Shown here one piece after another: positions 45,940-56,165 of a stretch of 64,000 nucleotides of DNA (its first letter is position 1; the number at the start of each line of letters is the position of its first letter). The stretch is taken from contig NZ_JAJISB010000003.1 of NCBI RefSeq assembly GCF_021245735.1, forward strand, positions 310,001 through 374,000, read 5' to 3'. The position numbers and the translations under genes were made by a program. This DNA is from Brevibacillus daliensis. Lineage in GTDB: Bacteria > Bacillota > Bacilli > Brevibacillales > Brevibacillaceae. The notes beneath the pieces are model-generated. The model did no database searches. It saw only the letters and a program-made list of their open reading frames with translations, and was not told the DNA's origin.

Positions 45940-45968
45940 TTGACATCACGAGCGGTTTTTTGTAAAGT
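45940..45968 (+). promoter_or_regulatory. sigma-A promoter for trpEDCFBA
   Basis: A perfect TTGACA (45940-45945), a 17-base spacer and TAAAGT (45963-45968), directly after the aroH stop. Transcripts would start at about 45975 and carry the TRAP leader. Confidence 0.75.
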
Positions 45969-45992
45969 AAGATCAAGTTTTTAAAGCAACCG

Positions 45993-46010
45993 TAAGATCA
46001 CAGGATCTTA
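45993..46010 (+). promoter_or_regulatory. 5' stem-loop of the trp leader
   Basis: TAAGATC-ACAG-GATCTTA: a perfect 7-bp hairpin just before the TRAP repeats. In B. subtilis a 5' stem-loop at this position contacts TRAP and aids attenuation. Confidence 0.7.
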
Positions 46011-46016
46011 GGTTTT

Positions 46017-46080
46017 GAGTGAGTAAGATGAGTAGAGCTGAGAAGAGATAGGTTGTATGAGATGAGGAGAGCTGAGCTAG
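46017..46080 (+). promoter_or_regulatory. TRAP-binding site, (G/U)AG repeats
   Basis: About twelve GAG or TAG triplets in 64 bases, mostly two bases apart. GAG stands at 46017, 46021, 46030, 46035, 46040, 46045, 46059, 46064, 46069 and 46074, and TAG at 46049 and 46078. TRAP rings bind eleven such repeats. mtrB is at 25970-26200. When bound, TRAP should prevent an antiterminator and allow the terminator at 46098 to form. Confidence 0.88.
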
Positions 46081-46097
46081 CTACGGGACTAAAGTCT

Positions 46098-46125
46098 AAC
46101 ACCCAGCACTCTGCTGGGTGTTTTT
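46098..46125 (+). terminator. trp operon attenuator
   Basis: AACACCCAGCA pairs with TGCTGGGTGTT around a 3-base loop, then a T tract. It lies 17 bases after the last TRAP repeat and 75 bases before trpE. Confidence 0.9.
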
Positions 46126-46200
46126 GTGTTACATAAAAACTACCCTCCTTATATTCATGATACTATCCTCTTCCACATTACGGAAAGAGGTGTGTTAGCC

Positions 46201-47718
46201 ATGTTTGAACCCCGTTTTGAAGAAGTGCTTCGTTTATCACGTACACACAATTTGATTCCCATCCGACTGTCTATGATGGCAGATCAAGAAACTCCCATTC
46301 GACTTTTTCAGAAGTATCAAAAAGAAGCCGCTTTTCTGCTTGAAAGTGTAGAAGGAACAAAGCATTGGTCTCGTTACTCTTTTATCGGATTAACGCCATT
46401 TTTACGGGTAAAGGCAACAGAACAAGAAGTGGAATTACAATATGCTACGGGAGAGCGTGAACGATTATCAGCCAACCCGATTGAGGTATTGCGAAGGCTA
46501 TGCAGAGCGTACCAAACCCCTCAACTACCTGACTTTCCTCCATTAACCGGAGGAGCGGTCGGATACTTAGGCTATAACACGCTACGTAACGTGGAGGAGC
46601 GATTGCCGAAGCATAAACGACAATCTTTACAAATTCCAGATGTGCAAATCCTGTTTGTTGATGAAATGCTAGTTTATGATCATGTGAAACAGGAAATACA
46701 ATTTTTTGTCCATGTGAAAATAGCTCCCGATGATACAGAGGATATCGTAAGAACGAAGTATCAGGAAGCTACTGAAAGATTGTTGGAGCTTCAAAAACAG
46801 TCGGAGGGTGAAGGAGAACAGATACAACGTGCTCCCATTATTACGCAGGATCATAAGCCTCTTGTGTTAACAGGAAATATGACCTACAAAGAGTACGAAT
46901 CCATGATAAACAAAGGAAAAGAGTACATTGCCAGTGGTGATATATTCCAAATTGTCTTATCACAACGGTTGAGTGCAGAAACTAGCGTTGATCCATTTGC
47001 AGTTTATCGAGTATTGCGTACGACCAATCCATCTCCTTATCTGTACTACTTACCATTAGAGTCAGCCACGTTGGTAGGTGCCTCACCTGAAGTGGTGGTA
47101 AAGGTTCAGGATAAACAGGTGCAAATCAGACCAATTGCTGGAACGAGAAAGCGTGGTTCAACGAAAGAAGAGGATATGGCTCTGGAGCAAGAACTTCTAG
47201 CCGATGAAAAAGAGTTAGCTGAACATCATATGTTAGTAGATTTAGCTAGAAATGATGTTGGTCGCGTATGTAACTATGCATCTGTGAATGTAGACCAAAT
47301 GCTCGAAATAGAGAGATACTCTCAGGTCATGCACATTTCTTCCACTGTTTCAGGGGTGCTTAAAGATAATATGGACTGCTTTGATGCCTTACTATCTGCA
47401 TTTCCAGCTGGGACGGTATCAGGTGCTCCCAAAATTAGAGCGATGGAGTTAATAGCAGAGCTGGAGCAGGACGATCGACATACGTATGCCGGGGCAATAT
47501 GCTATTTCAGCTTTACGGGTAACCTCGACAGCTGCATTGCAATTCGTACTCTACTCTTTACGGAGGGTAAGGTGCATATGCAGTCTGGTGGCGGAATTGT
47601 AGCGGATTCTATACCGGAATTAGAATATCAGGAAGCATTGAATAAGGCCAAAGCAATGATAAAAGCCTTAGAAAAGGCGGAGAAAATGTTTACAAAAAAG
47701 GAGGCAGGGGTATGTTAG
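46201..47718 (+). CDS. trpE: anthranilate synthase component I
   Basis: A 505-aa chorismate-using enzyme giving anthranilate with ammonia from a separate glutamine amidotransferase. The N-terminal LLESVEGTKHWSRYSFIG segment carries the tryptophan feedback site. The C-terminal part has DIFQIVLSQR, PSPYLYYLPL, RPIAGTRKRG and the Glu-rich Mg site. ATG 46201 follows AAAGAGGTG. No trpG is in this operon, as in B. subtilis where it is in the folate operon. Transcription is TRAP-attenuated. Confidence 0.97.
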   Translation: MFEPRFEEVLRLSRTHNLIPIRLSMMADQETPIRLFQKYQKEAAFLLESVEGTKHWSRYSFIGLTPFLRVKATEQEVELQYATGERERLSANPIEVLRRLCRAYQTPQLPDFPPLTGGAVGYLGYNTLRNVEERLPKHKRQSLQIPDVQILFVDEMLVYDHVKQEIQFFVHVKIAPDDTEDIVRTKYQEATERLLELQKQSEGEGEQIQRAPIITQDHKPLVLTGNMTYKEYESMINKGKEYIASGDIFQIVLSQRLSAETSVDPFAVYRVLRTTNPSPYLYYLPLESATLVGASPEVVVKVQDKQVQIRPIAGTRKRGSTKEEDMALEQELLADEKELAEHHMLVDLARNDVGRVCNYASVNVDQMLEIERYSQVMHISSTVSGVLKDNMDCFDALLSAFPAGTVSGAPKIRAMELIAELEQDDRHTYAGAICYFSFTGNLDSCIAIRTLLFTEGKVHMQSGGGIVADSIPELEYQEALNKAKAMIKALEKAEKMFTKKEAGVC

Positions 47719-48737
47719 TCAAAACATTAGAACATCTCAGTCGTCAAAATCATCTGGATCGTGAGACAGCAAGGATTGCCATGGGCGAAATCATGGATGG
47801 TCATGCAACTCCTGCCCAAATCGGTGCGTTTCTGGCGTTTCTACGCATAAAAGGGGAACAAGTGGAAGAACTGATTGGTTTTGCACAAGCCATGCGAGAG
47901 AGAGTGAATCATTTTCCACTACAGCAAGGTAATCTAGTGGATACCTGCGGTACAGGTGGAGATGGCGCGCACACTTTTAATATTTCCACTGCTGCAGCTA
48001 TTGTTGCGGCTAGTGGTAATGTTCAGATAGCGAAACACGGAAATCGGGCTGTTTCGAGTAAATGCGGCAGTGCTGACGTATTGGAAGCGTTGGGAGTACC
48101 CATTCAACTAGCGCCTGAGCAAGCAGCGGAATGTCTGACCCAGACCAACCTATGTTTCCTGTTTGCACCGCTATATCATGAGGCAATGCGCCATGCGGCA
48201 GGTCCACGGAAAGAACTGGCAATTCGAACGGTTTTTAATTTACTTGGTCCGTTAACAAACCCCGCACGAGCAGATCGACAGCTACTAGGTATTTATGATC
48301 GTTCTCTTTTAGTGCCTATCGCAGAAGCGTTGGGTGAACTAGGGGTGAAACGGGCAATGGTCGTAGCAGGCTCAGACGGTCTAGATGAGTTGACCATTAC
48401 AGGCGATAGTGAAGTAGCTGAACTCCGTGATGGTGTAGTCACTTCTTATCGTGTGAATCCAGTAGAATTCGGGCTCTCACTGGGAAGTGCAGAGGAGATT
48501 AAAGGCGGAGATGCTTCTTACAATGCAGAAATACTCTCTAGTATTTTTCAAGGGAAACGAGGAGCGGCTAGGAATATCGTTCTCTTAAATGCTGGTGCCA
48601 TTCTTTACATTTCTGAAAAGGTACTTTCGTTGCAGGATGGCATTATTAAAGCGGCAGAACTAATCGATAATGGGCTGGCTTCAGCCAAATTGGAACAGCT
48701 TCGTCAGTTATCGGGGAGGATTAGCCATGCTTCGTAA
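47712..48737 (+). CDS. trpD: anthranilate phosphoribosyltransferase
   Basis: A 341-aa enzyme joining PRPP to anthranilate. The PRPP-binding DTCGTGGDGAHTFNIST motif, the KHGNRAVSSKCGSADVLEALG stretch and RTVFNLLGPLTNP are diagnostic. AAAGGAGGC precedes it and it overlaps trpE by 7 bases. Confidence 0.97.
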   Translation: MLVKTLEHLSRQNHLDRETARIAMGEIMDGHATPAQIGAFLAFLRIKGEQVEELIGFAQAMRERVNHFPLQQGNLVDTCGTGGDGAHTFNISTAAAIVAASGNVQIAKHGNRAVSSKCGSADVLEALGVPIQLAPEQAAECLTQTNLCFLFAPLYHEAMRHAAGPRKELAIRTVFNLLGPLTNPARADRQLLGIYDRSLLVPIAEALGELGVKRAMVVAGSDGLDELTITGDSEVAELRDGVVTSYRVNPVEFGLSLGSAEEIKGGDASYNAEILSSIFQGKRGAARNIVLLNAGAILYISEKVLSLQDGIIKAAELIDNGLASAKLEQLRQLSGRISHAS

Positions 48738-49563
48738 AATCGTAGAACAGAAAAAAATCGAAGTACAGCATCTCTACAACACAACATCAACTCAGTCCAT
48801 GTTAAGAGAGATTGTTCATCAATCAGATTGCCGAGGGTTTGTTGATGCCTTACTTACAAGCAATAGACCTGTCAGTTTAATTGCAGAGGTAAAAAAAGCG
48901 TCACCTTCAAAAGGACTCATTCGTCCAGATTTCGATCCAGTAGCTATTGCTCTTGATTATTCTGCTGTACAGGCAGATGCGATTTCTGTTTTGACGGACC
49001 GGCAGTTTTTTCAGGGGAATTTATCTTACCTGCAAGCTATTCGTGATGCTATAGAACAGCCGCTTCTACGTAAAGATTTTATCATTGATGACATACAAAT
49101 TGTCGAGGCGCGTTTATCTGGTGCTGACGCTATCCTTCTGATTGCAGCTATTCTCGAGCCTGCACAGCTACAGCATTTATACCAGTCTGCTAAGGGTTTA
49201 GGCTTAGATGTCTTGATCGAGATCCACAATCAGAGGGAACTTGCGCAAGTACTGTCAGTCGTGAAACCAGAATTGCTAGGTATTAATAACCGTAATCTTC
49301 ATACCTTCCAAACAGATATCCAAACAACAGCTGAACTCATGCCTCTTGTTCCATCGGGAATTCCGGTTGTAAGTGAGAGTGGTCTTTCCAGCTATGAGGA
49401 TGTTGTTCACGTTCGCCAGGTTGGAGCTCGTTCCGTATTGGTAGGAGAACAATTTATGCGTAAACAAAATATCAGAGAAGCCGTTCAGAGTTTTTTACGA
49501 GAAAATGATCCTTTGAGTAATGTTCAGATATCCGGTTCGTTTGCAAGTGGTGATATACGATGA
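48727..49563 (+). CDS. trpC: indole-3-glycerol phosphate synthase
   Basis: A 278-aa TIM-barrel enzyme. The catalytic lysines and active-site residues lie in EVKKASPSKG and LRKDFIIDD, followed by GINNRNLHTF and VSESGL. It is longer than B. subtilis TrpC (250 aa) by a C-terminal tail of about 20 residues with no recognisable motif. GGGGAGG precedes ATG 48727. It overlaps trpD by 11 bases. Confidence 0.96.
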   Translation: MLRKIVEQKKIEVQHLYNTTSTQSMLREIVHQSDCRGFVDALLTSNRPVSLIAEVKKASPSKGLIRPDFDPVAIALDYSAVQADAISVLTDRQFFQGNLSYLQAIRDAIEQPLLRKDFIIDDIQIVEARLSGADAILLIAAILEPAQLQHLYQSAKGLGLDVLIEIHNQRELAQVLSVVKPELLGINNRNLHTFQTDIQTTAELMPLVPSGIPVVSESGLSSYEDVVHVRQVGARSVLVGEQFMRKQNIREAVQSFLRENDPLSNVQISGSFASGDIR

Positions 49564-50246
49564 GCCAATTAAAAATTTGTGGCATACGTGACAGCGAGAC
49601 CATGATACTACTCGCTCGGCTTCAGGTTACTTATGCAGGATTTGTTTTTGCTAAAAGTAAACGCCAGGTAAGTACAGAAGAAGCCAGGCAGATTGTAGAG
49701 CAAGCCAGAGTGGAAGGTGCCAAGCTGCCTAATGCATCAACTATTACATTGCCTCAATTGGTTGGAGTCTTTGTAAATCCGACGATGGAAGAAGTAACGG
49801 AAGCGGTTATGCGAGTCCCGCTTCATGTCATTCAATTACACGGAACGGAAACGCCAACGTTCTGTGCAAAGGTTCGTGCGAGGTTTCCACAGTGTGAGGT
49901 ATGGAAAGCGATTGGAATAGGAAATGAGGGAGATTATAAGGAGCGGATTCAATCATATAAAGAGAATGCAGATGCCTTGTTATTTGATACCCATGATGAG
50001 AAGCAGGCTGGAGGCACAGGCAGACGTTTTTCATGGAGTGAAATCCCTTTACTAACCAAGGATACTTCTCCTCGCGTAACTGTCATTGCAGGTGGAATCA
50101 CACCAGATAATGTTACTGAATTACGAAGAGATTATGATCCGGCCATTATTGATTTATCCAGTGGAGTGGAAACGGAAGGAAAAAAAGATAAAGAAAAAAT
50201 CAAGATGCTTGTTGAAAGGATGGGACAACATGTCGCAGGTGTATAA
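49560..50246 (+). CDS. trpF: phosphoribosylanthranilate isomerase
   Basis: A 228-aa TIM-barrel isomerase. KICGIR at the N-terminus carries the catalytic cysteine, and the catalytic aspartate is in [18 protein letters not shown], with [10 protein letters not shown] and [10 protein letters not shown] near the end. ATGA overlaps trpC. A nonconserved insertion after QARVEGAKL makes it slightly longer than B. subtilis TrpF (215 aa). Confidence 0.95.
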   Translation: MSQLKICGIRDSETMILLARLQVTYAGFVFAKSKRQVSTEEARQIVEQARVEGAKLPNASTITLPQLVGVFVNPTMEEVTEAVMRVPLHVIQLHGTETPTFCAKVRARFPQCEVWKAIGIGNEGDYKERIQSYKENADALLFDTHDEKQAGGTGRRFSWSEIPLLTKDTSPRVTVIAGGITPDNVTELRRDYDPAIIDLSSGVETEGKKDKEKIKMLVERMGQHVAGV

Positions 50247-51450
50247 CTCAGAGCAGCTATCCAAGCCCGTAAATGGCAGATTTGGTGAATTTGGAGGAAG
50301 ATTTGTTCCCGAAACATTGATGAATGCTTTATTTAGATTGGAGAGTAGTTTTGAAGAAGCAATCCAAGACGAGAGTTTTCAAAGGGAATTAAAAGAACTA
50401 CTAACATTTTACGCAGGTAGACCGACTCCGTTTTATTATGCAGAACGCCTAAGTGAATACTTGGGTGGAGCTCACATTTATTTAAAAAGAGAAGATTTGA
50501 ATCATACGGGGGCACATAAGCTGAACAATGCTTTGGCCCAGGGACTTCTTGCAAAAAGAATGGGAAAACAATCAATTATTGCCGAAACTGGTGCAGGACA
50601 ACATGGGGTTGCTAGTGCTACTGTAGCAGCCAGATTGGGCTTGTCTTGCAAAGTATTTATGGGAGAAGAAGATATCAGACGACAAGAATTGAACGTTTTT
50701 CGTATGAAACTATTAGGGGCAGAAGTGATTCCAGTCTCTTCTGGATCGGCTACCTTAAAGGATGCCACAAATGAGGCAATCCGTTACTGGGTTAGTCATG
50801 TGGAAGATACCTACTATGTAATTGGATCGGTTGTGGGTCCACATCCATATCCTTACATGGTGCGAGAATTCCAGAAGATTATTGGTGAAGAGACCAGGGA
50901 ACAATCAATTGCTCAACTAGGCAAACTACCAGATGAGCTGATTGCTTGTGTAGGTGGAGGAAGCAATGCAATTGGATTCTTCCATCCATTCGTCAATGAC
51001 GACATTAAAATCACAGGGGTAGAAGCAGCAGGTAAAGGTGTTCATACAGATAAACACGCTGCTACTTTAACACTGGGTCGTCCAGGAGTGATTCATGGTT
51101 CCATGACTTATCTTTTACAAGACGAGTATGGACAAGTGCAGGAGGCTCATTCTGTATCAGCAGGATTAGATTATCCAGGGGTAGGTCCCGAGCATTCTTA
51201 TTTAAAGGATTCTGGACGTGTCGAGTACACATCAGTTACAGATGTGGAAGCGTTGGAGGCATGCCAGCTACTTACAAGACTGGAAGGTATTTTACCAGCT
51301 CTTGAGAGTTCACACGCCTTAGCCGAGGTAATAAAACGAGCAAAAAAATATACCAAAGAGACGACTATCGCCGTTTGCCTATCAGGTCGTGGAGATAAGG
51401 ATGTCCATACCTTGCAAGAATACTTTGGCAATCAGGAGGACTCACAATGA
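50230..51450 (+). CDS. trpB: tryptophan synthase beta chain
   Basis: A 406-aa PLP enzyme condensing indole and serine. The PLP lysine is in [13 protein letters not shown], and the phosphate-binding GGGSNAIG loop and ETGAGQHG motif are intact. ATG 50230 lies within trpF (17-base overlap) behind AAAGGATGGG. The longer frame from 50086 is not used. Confidence 0.97.
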   Translation: MSQVYNSEQLSKPVNGRFGEFGGRFVPETLMNALFRLESSFEEAIQDESFQRELKELLTFYAGRPTPFYYAERLSEYLGGAHIYLKREDLNHTGAHKLNNALAQGLLAKRMGKQSIIAETGAGQHGVASATVAARLGLSCKVFMGEEDIRRQELNVFRMKLLGAEVIPVSSGSATLKDATNEAIRYWVSHVEDTYYVIGSVVGPHPYPYMVREFQKIIGEETREQSIAQLGKLPDELIACVGGGSNAIGFFHPFVNDDIKITGVEAAGKGVHTDKHAATLTLGRPGVIHGSMTYLLQDEYGQVQEAHSVSAGLDYPGVGPEHSYLKDSGRVEYTSVTDVEALEACQLLTRLEGILPALESSHALAEVIKRAKKYTKETTIAVCLSGRGDKDVHTLQEYFGNQEDSQ

Positions 51451-52265
51451 ACAGAGTGCAAACAAGGCTGGAATCACTTTTTACCGATAAAAGTAAAAAA
51501 CGTTTTATCCCCTTTATTACCGTAGGAGATCCGTCTCTCGAAGTAACATTCCAATTGGTTCTTAAACTGGTTGAAGCAGGGGCGGATGTCATAGAGTTGG
51601 GCGTTCCGTATTCCGATCCGCTAGCTGATGGACCTGTTATTCAAAGGGCTTCCAAACGGGCACTTTCACAGGGAGTACAATTACCAGATGCTCTTCTGTT
51701 GGGTCAACGATTACGAGAAGCAGGGGTGTCTATTCCATTACTTATCTTCACCTATGTTAACCCGGTAATCCAGTATGGCATAGAGAGATTCTTTGCTGAT
51801 ATAAATAAGTTCGATCTGGATGGGGCTATCATTCCTGATTTACCATTTGAAGAGAACGAAAGAGCAAGAGGGATAGCCGCACAACATGGTACAGATTTAA
51901 TTCAATTAGTAGCTCCCACTTCACAAGAAAGATTAGCACTGATCGGAAAAGAGTCCGGAGGATTTCTTTATTGCGTATCTTCTCTTGGGGTAACGGGAGT
52001 CCGGCAAGAGATTCCAGTGGAAGTACGTGAACTGGTAGAGCAGGCAAGGGCAAATTCTTCTGCACCGATTGGCGTCGGTTTTGGTATATCAACACCTGAG
52101 CAGGTAAAAGAGGTAGCCAAATATGCGGATGCAGTAATTGTCGGTAGTGCAATTGTACAAGAAGTTGAGAAATACACGGAGGAACTCATTAACGAAACAA
52201 CGCGGAACAGTGCGTTAGAAAATGTGAAAAAGTTTGTCAGAACCTTGACAGATGCGATACAATAG
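51447..52265 (+). CDS. trpA: tryptophan synthase alpha chain
   Basis: A 272-aa TIM-barrel that cleaves indole-3-glycerol phosphate. It has [10 protein letters not shown], the catalytic glutamate in [19 protein letters not shown], the aspartate in [11 protein letters not shown], and GVTGVR. ATGA overlaps trpB and AGGAGGAC precedes it. It completes the trpEDCFBA set. Confidence 0.97.
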   Translation: MNRVQTRLESLFTDKSKKRFIPFITVGDPSLEVTFQLVLKLVEAGADVIELGVPYSDPLADGPVIQRASKRALSQGVQLPDALLLGQRLREAGVSIPLLIFTYVNPVIQYGIERFFADINKFDLDGAIIPDLPFEENERARGIAAQHGTDLIQLVAPTSQERLALIGKESGGFLYCVSSLGVTGVRQEIPVEVRELVEQARANSSAPIGVGFGISTPEQVKEVAKYADAVIVGSAIVQEVEKYTEELINETTRNSALENVKKFVRTLTDAIQ

Positions 52266-52296
52266 CAAAAAACAATCAACCATGAGGTGAGGAACT

Positions 52297-53394
52297 GTGA
52301 TTCCGAAACAAAGTCTTTCGCAGGTTCCGGTATATAAACCGGGTAAACCAATTGAAGATGTAAAACGTGAACTAGGACTTACTGAAGTAATTAAACTGGC
52401 TTCAAATGAAAATCCTTATGGATGCTCTCCACTGGCAAAAGAAGCGATTGTAAACGCGATGGATCATCTAGCCATCTATCCAGATGGTGCAAGTAGATTG
52501 TTGCGGGAAGAATTAGCTACATTTTACAACATCGATGAAAATCATTTGATCTTTGGTAATGGTTCAGATGAACTGGTGCTTATGCTTTCCAGGGCCTACT
52601 TAGAGCCAGGTAGTCGAGTCATTATGGCAGATGTTACTTTTCCACAGTACAAATCCACAGCTGTGGTTGAAGGAGCAGAGATTGTAGAAGTACCATTGAA
52701 AGATGGCGTTCATGATCTGGATGCCATGTTAAACCAAGTAAACGAAAAAACTCGTATTGTTTGGGTATGTAATCCAAATAATCCAACCGGTACGATTAAC
52801 ACCTCGGAAGAAATTGCACAGTTTGTAGAGAAAGTGCCTAGTAATGTGTTGGTTGTTTTGGATGAAGCATACTATGAGTATGTTGTAGATTCGCAATATC
52901 CTGACAGTTTACCTTTGGTAGCAAAATATCCAAACCTTGTTGTACTCCGCACGTTTTCCAAGAGCTACGGTTTGGCAGCATTGCGTATGGGGTACGGAAT
53001 TGCAGCAAAAGAAATCGTGGACAATTTAAATCGTGTTCGTGAACCTTTTAACACAAACTCCCTTTCTCAGGTAGCTGCACGTGAAGCATTGCGAGATCAG
53101 GAATTCGTTACAGAATGCAGTCGGAAAAACCGTATTGAAATGAAAAGATTTACAGATAAATTTGAGGAGTTGGGGTTACATTATTACCCGTCTCAAACCA
53201 ACTTCATTTTATTCGAAGTGAAAAGGGATTCTGATGAGGCATTTACCTACTTCTTGAAGAACGGAATTATCACACGTTCAGGAAATGCATTGGGATGCCC
53301 AGGCTATTTGCGAGTTACGATTGGAGATGCTGAGCAAACTACGCGCTTCCTCGAAATATTGGAAAGCATGGTAGCTCAGCCATTGCAAAACTAA
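52297..53394 (+). CDS. hisC: histidinol-phosphate/aromatic aminotransferase
   Basis: A 365-aa class II PLP aminotransferase with SNENPYG, the NPNNPTGT loop, DEAYYEY and the PLP lysine in FSKSYGLAALRMGYG. In B. subtilis HisC also makes phenylalanine and tyrosine, which explains its place between trpA and tyrA. The GTG start at 52297 follows GAGGTGAGG. A palindromic terminator-like sequence follows. Confidence 0.95.
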   Translation: MIPKQSLSQVPVYKPGKPIEDVKRELGLTEVIKLASNENPYGCSPLAKEAIVNAMDHLAIYPDGASRLLREELATFYNIDENHLIFGNGSDELVLMLSRAYLEPGSRVIMADVTFPQYKSTAVVEGAEIVEVPLKDGVHDLDAMLNQVNEKTRIVWVCNPNNPTGTINTSEEIAQFVEKVPSNVLVVLDEAYYEYVVDSQYPDSLPLVAKYPNLVVLRTFSKSYGLAALRMGYGIAAKEIVDNLNRVREPFNTNSLSQVAAREALRDQEFVTECSRKNRIEMKRFTDKFEELGLHYYPSQTNFILFEVKRDSDEAFTYFLKNGIITRSGNALGCPGYLRVTIGDAEQTTRFLEILESMVAQPLQN

Positions 53395-53432
53395 GCTTGC
53401 TGTTTAGCAATGAAATTAGAGTGATGTAGATG

Positions 53433-53460
53433 AAAGGCCGGTTATAACCGGCTTTTCTCT
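53433..53460 (+). terminator. palindromic terminator after hisC
   Basis: A perfect GCCGGTTATAACCGGC palindrome (53437-53452) within an A-tract/T-tract frame. The absence of a clear promoter before tyrA suggests only partial termination. Confidence 0.7.
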
Positions 53461-53507
53461 TTTACCTACCTATAAGAATGAGATAAATAGAAGTGGAGAG
53501 AAACAAC

Positions 53508-54608
53508 ATGAGTAGAACCATTGCCATACTTGGTGTCGGACTAATTGGTGCATCCATTGCTGTCGCGTTACGCCAGGATTCGATCAATCGTATTATTGGC
53601 TTTGATTTGTATCGAGAACAGCTGGATAAGGCAATTAATAAAGGGATCTTGCATGCGGGTACTACTGATCTTCAAACTGCGGTACGTGATGCAGATTTTA
53701 TCTTTTTATCTGCACCTGTTGAATATATACATCAACTAATTGATGATCTTGCAGAACTAGATTTAAAAAGTGGTGTAATCGTTACAGATGTGGGATCAAC
53801 TAAACTTGAAATCGTGAAAAAAGGTCAGAGCTTAGGGAAGAAAGGCATCACCTTTATAGGTGGACATCCGATGGCTGGCTCCCATAAATCTGGCGTAGAT
53901 GCTGCAAATGTTCGATTATATGAAAATGCCTTCTATGTTTTAACGCCGACGGAAGAGACGAAACAGTCAGAAGTTGAAAAGCTCCAACACTTATTGCAGC
54001 CACTACATGCAAAGGTAATCACGTTAAAAGCGGACGAGCATGATGAAATTGTTGGTGCCATTAGTCATTTTCCACATATCATAGCTGCACTTTTGGTAAA
54101 TCAGGTTTCAAAATATAACGGGGAGCAACCTTGGTATCACCGGCTGGCCGCAGGAGGGTTTCGTGATATCACACGTATTGCATCTAGTAATCCTAAGCTT
54201 TGGCGTGACATTATACTGAGTAATACAGAATATTTGCTTGAGATTGCAAAAGACTGGCAACGCGATTTTGCTCAAATTGTGCATGCTCTTGAACAGCAGG
54301 ATTCTACAGAGATCGAAGCCTTTTTCAGAGACGCACGTGAGTTTCGAGATTCTATACCGGAAAAACAGCCTGGTGCCATTCCACCATTGTATGATTTGTA
54401 TGTAGATATTCCAGACCATCCTGGTGAAATCGGTAAGATTACCACCTTGCTAGGAAGTAAGAATATTAGTATCAGCAATTTGCAAATCAGAGAAACTAGG
54501 GAAGATCTTTTTGGTGCTCTACGAATCAGTTTCAGTAATCAACGTGGATTAGAGAAAGGCATAGAATTACTGCAATACTTCGATTACAATGTGTATCAAA
54601 GAGAATAA
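53508..54608 (+). CDS. tyrA: prephenate dehydrogenase
   Basis: A 366-aa enzyme forming 4-hydroxyphenylpyruvate from prephenate. The NAD-binding GVGLIGASIA motif and the GGHPMAGSHKSGVDAA block are followed by a C-terminal ACT domain (about residues 298-366, DIPDHPGEIGKITTLLG), which usually senses tyrosine. ATG 53508 follows GTGGAGAG. Length matches B. subtilis TyrA (371 aa). Confidence 0.96.
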   Translation: MSRTIAILGVGLIGASIAVALRQDSINRIIGFDLYREQLDKAINKGILHAGTTDLQTAVRDADFIFLSAPVEYIHQLIDDLAELDLKSGVIVTDVGSTKLEIVKKGQSLGKKGITFIGGHPMAGSHKSGVDAANVRLYENAFYVLTPTEETKQSEVEKLQHLLQPLHAKVITLKADEHDEIVGAISHFPHIIAALLVNQVSKYNGEQPWYHRLAAGGFRDITRIASSNPKLWRDIILSNTEYLLEIAKDWQRDFAQIVHALEQQDSTEIEAFFRDAREFRDSIPEKQPGAIPPLYDLYVDIPDHPGEIGKITTLLGSKNISISNLQIRETREDLFGALRISFSNQRGLEKGIELLQYFDYNVYQRE

Positions 54609-54659
54609 GAGAGAAAACCAGTAGAATAGAAAAGAAATCGTGTGATAGGGAGTGTACAT

Positions 54660-55949
54660 ATGACTGAGCAGTTAACCATTAACAAGGTTACCACGATCAG
54701 CGGAGAAGTCGTAGTACCAGGCGACAAATCCATCTCACATCGTGCTGTGATGTTTGGTGCCTTAGCAGAAGGAACTACATCTATAACAGGTTTCTTGCCT
54801 GGGGCAGATTGTCTCAGTACGATCAATTGTTTTCAACGGATGGGAATTCAAATCGAACAAAATGAAGATAAAGTAACCGTCATAGGAAAAGGATGGTTTG
54901 GATTAGAAGAACCAGATCAAAAGCTCGATGTGGGCAACTCAGGGACAACCATTCGTCTGATGAGCGGTATATTGGCAACCCAGCCTTTTCATTGTGTAAT
55001 AGAAGGGGATGAATCGATTGCCAAAAGACCCATGCGACGGGTTGTTGGGCCGCTTAAGGAAATGGGAGCTAGAATTGACGGGCGGAAAAGCGGTGAGTTT
55101 ACACCACTTGCGATCCGTGGAGGAGATTTAATTGGAATTAACTACGTATCACCTGTCGCAAGCGCGCAAGTTAAATCAGCAATTTTATTAGCAGGACTAC
55201 AAGCAAATGGTACTACTTCTGTTGAAGAACCAAGCATTTCACGAGATCACACGGAAAGAATGCTTCAAGCCTTTGGTGTGGAAATCAAGCGTGAAGGTAA
55301 AAAGGTAACTGTAACAGGTGGTCAACGTTTAACGGCAACAGACATATCTGTTCCTGGTGACATTTCCTCAGCAGCATTTTTAATTGCGGCTGTTATGATT
55401 CTACCTGGAAGCAGACTAGTAATAAAAAATGTAGGGATCAATCCTACACGCACAGGAATCATTGACGTTGTAAAAGCAATGGGTGGAATTATTGAGCTAC
55501 GTAATGAGCGTATTGTTAATGAAGAGCCCGTAGCAGATATTTATGTGGAATATACGGCACTTAAAGGGACTGTACTAGAAGGGGATCTGATTCCACGCTT
55601 GATTGATGAAATTCCAGTAATCGCTGTAATGGCTTCACAGGCAGAAGGTCAAACCATTATCCGCGATGCAAAAGAATTGAGAGTGAAAGAAACAGATCGT
55701 ATTGCTACTGTAGTGAACCAGTTAGGCAAATTCGGTGCGAAGGTAATCCCAACAGACGATGGAATGATCATTGAGGGTAACCAAAGGCTGCATGGAGCCG
55801 AGATTGATAGTATGGGTGATCATCGGATTGGGATGGCAATGGCTATTGCTGGATTAATAGCTGAAGGACAAACGGTAATTAATCAGGCAGATGCAATTCG
55901 AGTGTCGTTTCCTGGATTTGCAGAATTATTGCATTCGATTTGTAAATAA
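54660..55949 (+). CDS. aroA: EPSP synthase
   Basis: A 429-aa 5-enolpyruvylshikimate-3-phosphate synthase (aroE in B. subtilis). It has [20 protein letters not shown], the [12 protein letters not shown] stretch and the C-terminal [12 protein letters not shown] motif. In this variant the residue after NSG is TTIRL, not the A of class I forms. AGGGAG precedes ATG 54660. It is the last gene of the aromatic supraoperon and a strong terminator follows. Confidence 0.97.
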   Translation: MTEQLTINKVTTISGEVVVPGDKSISHRAVMFGALAEGTTSITGFLPGADCLSTINCFQRMGIQIEQNEDKVTVIGKGWFGLEEPDQKLDVGNSGTTIRLMSGILATQPFHCVIEGDESIAKRPMRRVVGPLKEMGARIDGRKSGEFTPLAIRGGDLIGINYVSPVASAQVKSAILLAGLQANGTTSVEEPSISRDHTERMLQAFGVEIKREGKKVTVTGGQRLTATDISVPGDISSAAFLIAAVMILPGSRLVIKNVGINPTRTGIIDVVKAMGGIIELRNERIVNEEPVADIYVEYTALKGTVLEGDLIPRLIDEIPVIAVMASQAEGQTIIRDAKELRVKETDRIATVVNQLGKFGAKVIPTDDGMIIEGNQRLHGAEIDSMGDHRIGMAMAIAGLIAEGQTVINQADAIRVSFPGFAELLHSICK

Positions 55950-55958
55950 GTGATCAGA

Positions 55959-55999
55959 GAAAAAGTGCTGGTATTTTATAGGATATCCAGCACTTTTTC
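55959..55999 (+). terminator. rho-independent terminator after aroA
   Basis: GAAAAAGTGCTGG pairs with CCAGCACTTTTTC, with a T tract in the descending arm. Confidence 0.9.
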
Positions 56000-56165
56000 G
56001 TTGCAATATAGTTAACATAATATATTTATGGTAACCATACAGAATTAAAGGTCTGAGATAAAGATCCATCTCAGGTCTGAATTAGTATGATGTATTATAT
56101 GTTACAATATTCACATATAAAAGAATGTAAGTACATAATAGAAGAAAGGAGTTGACGACCTACTT

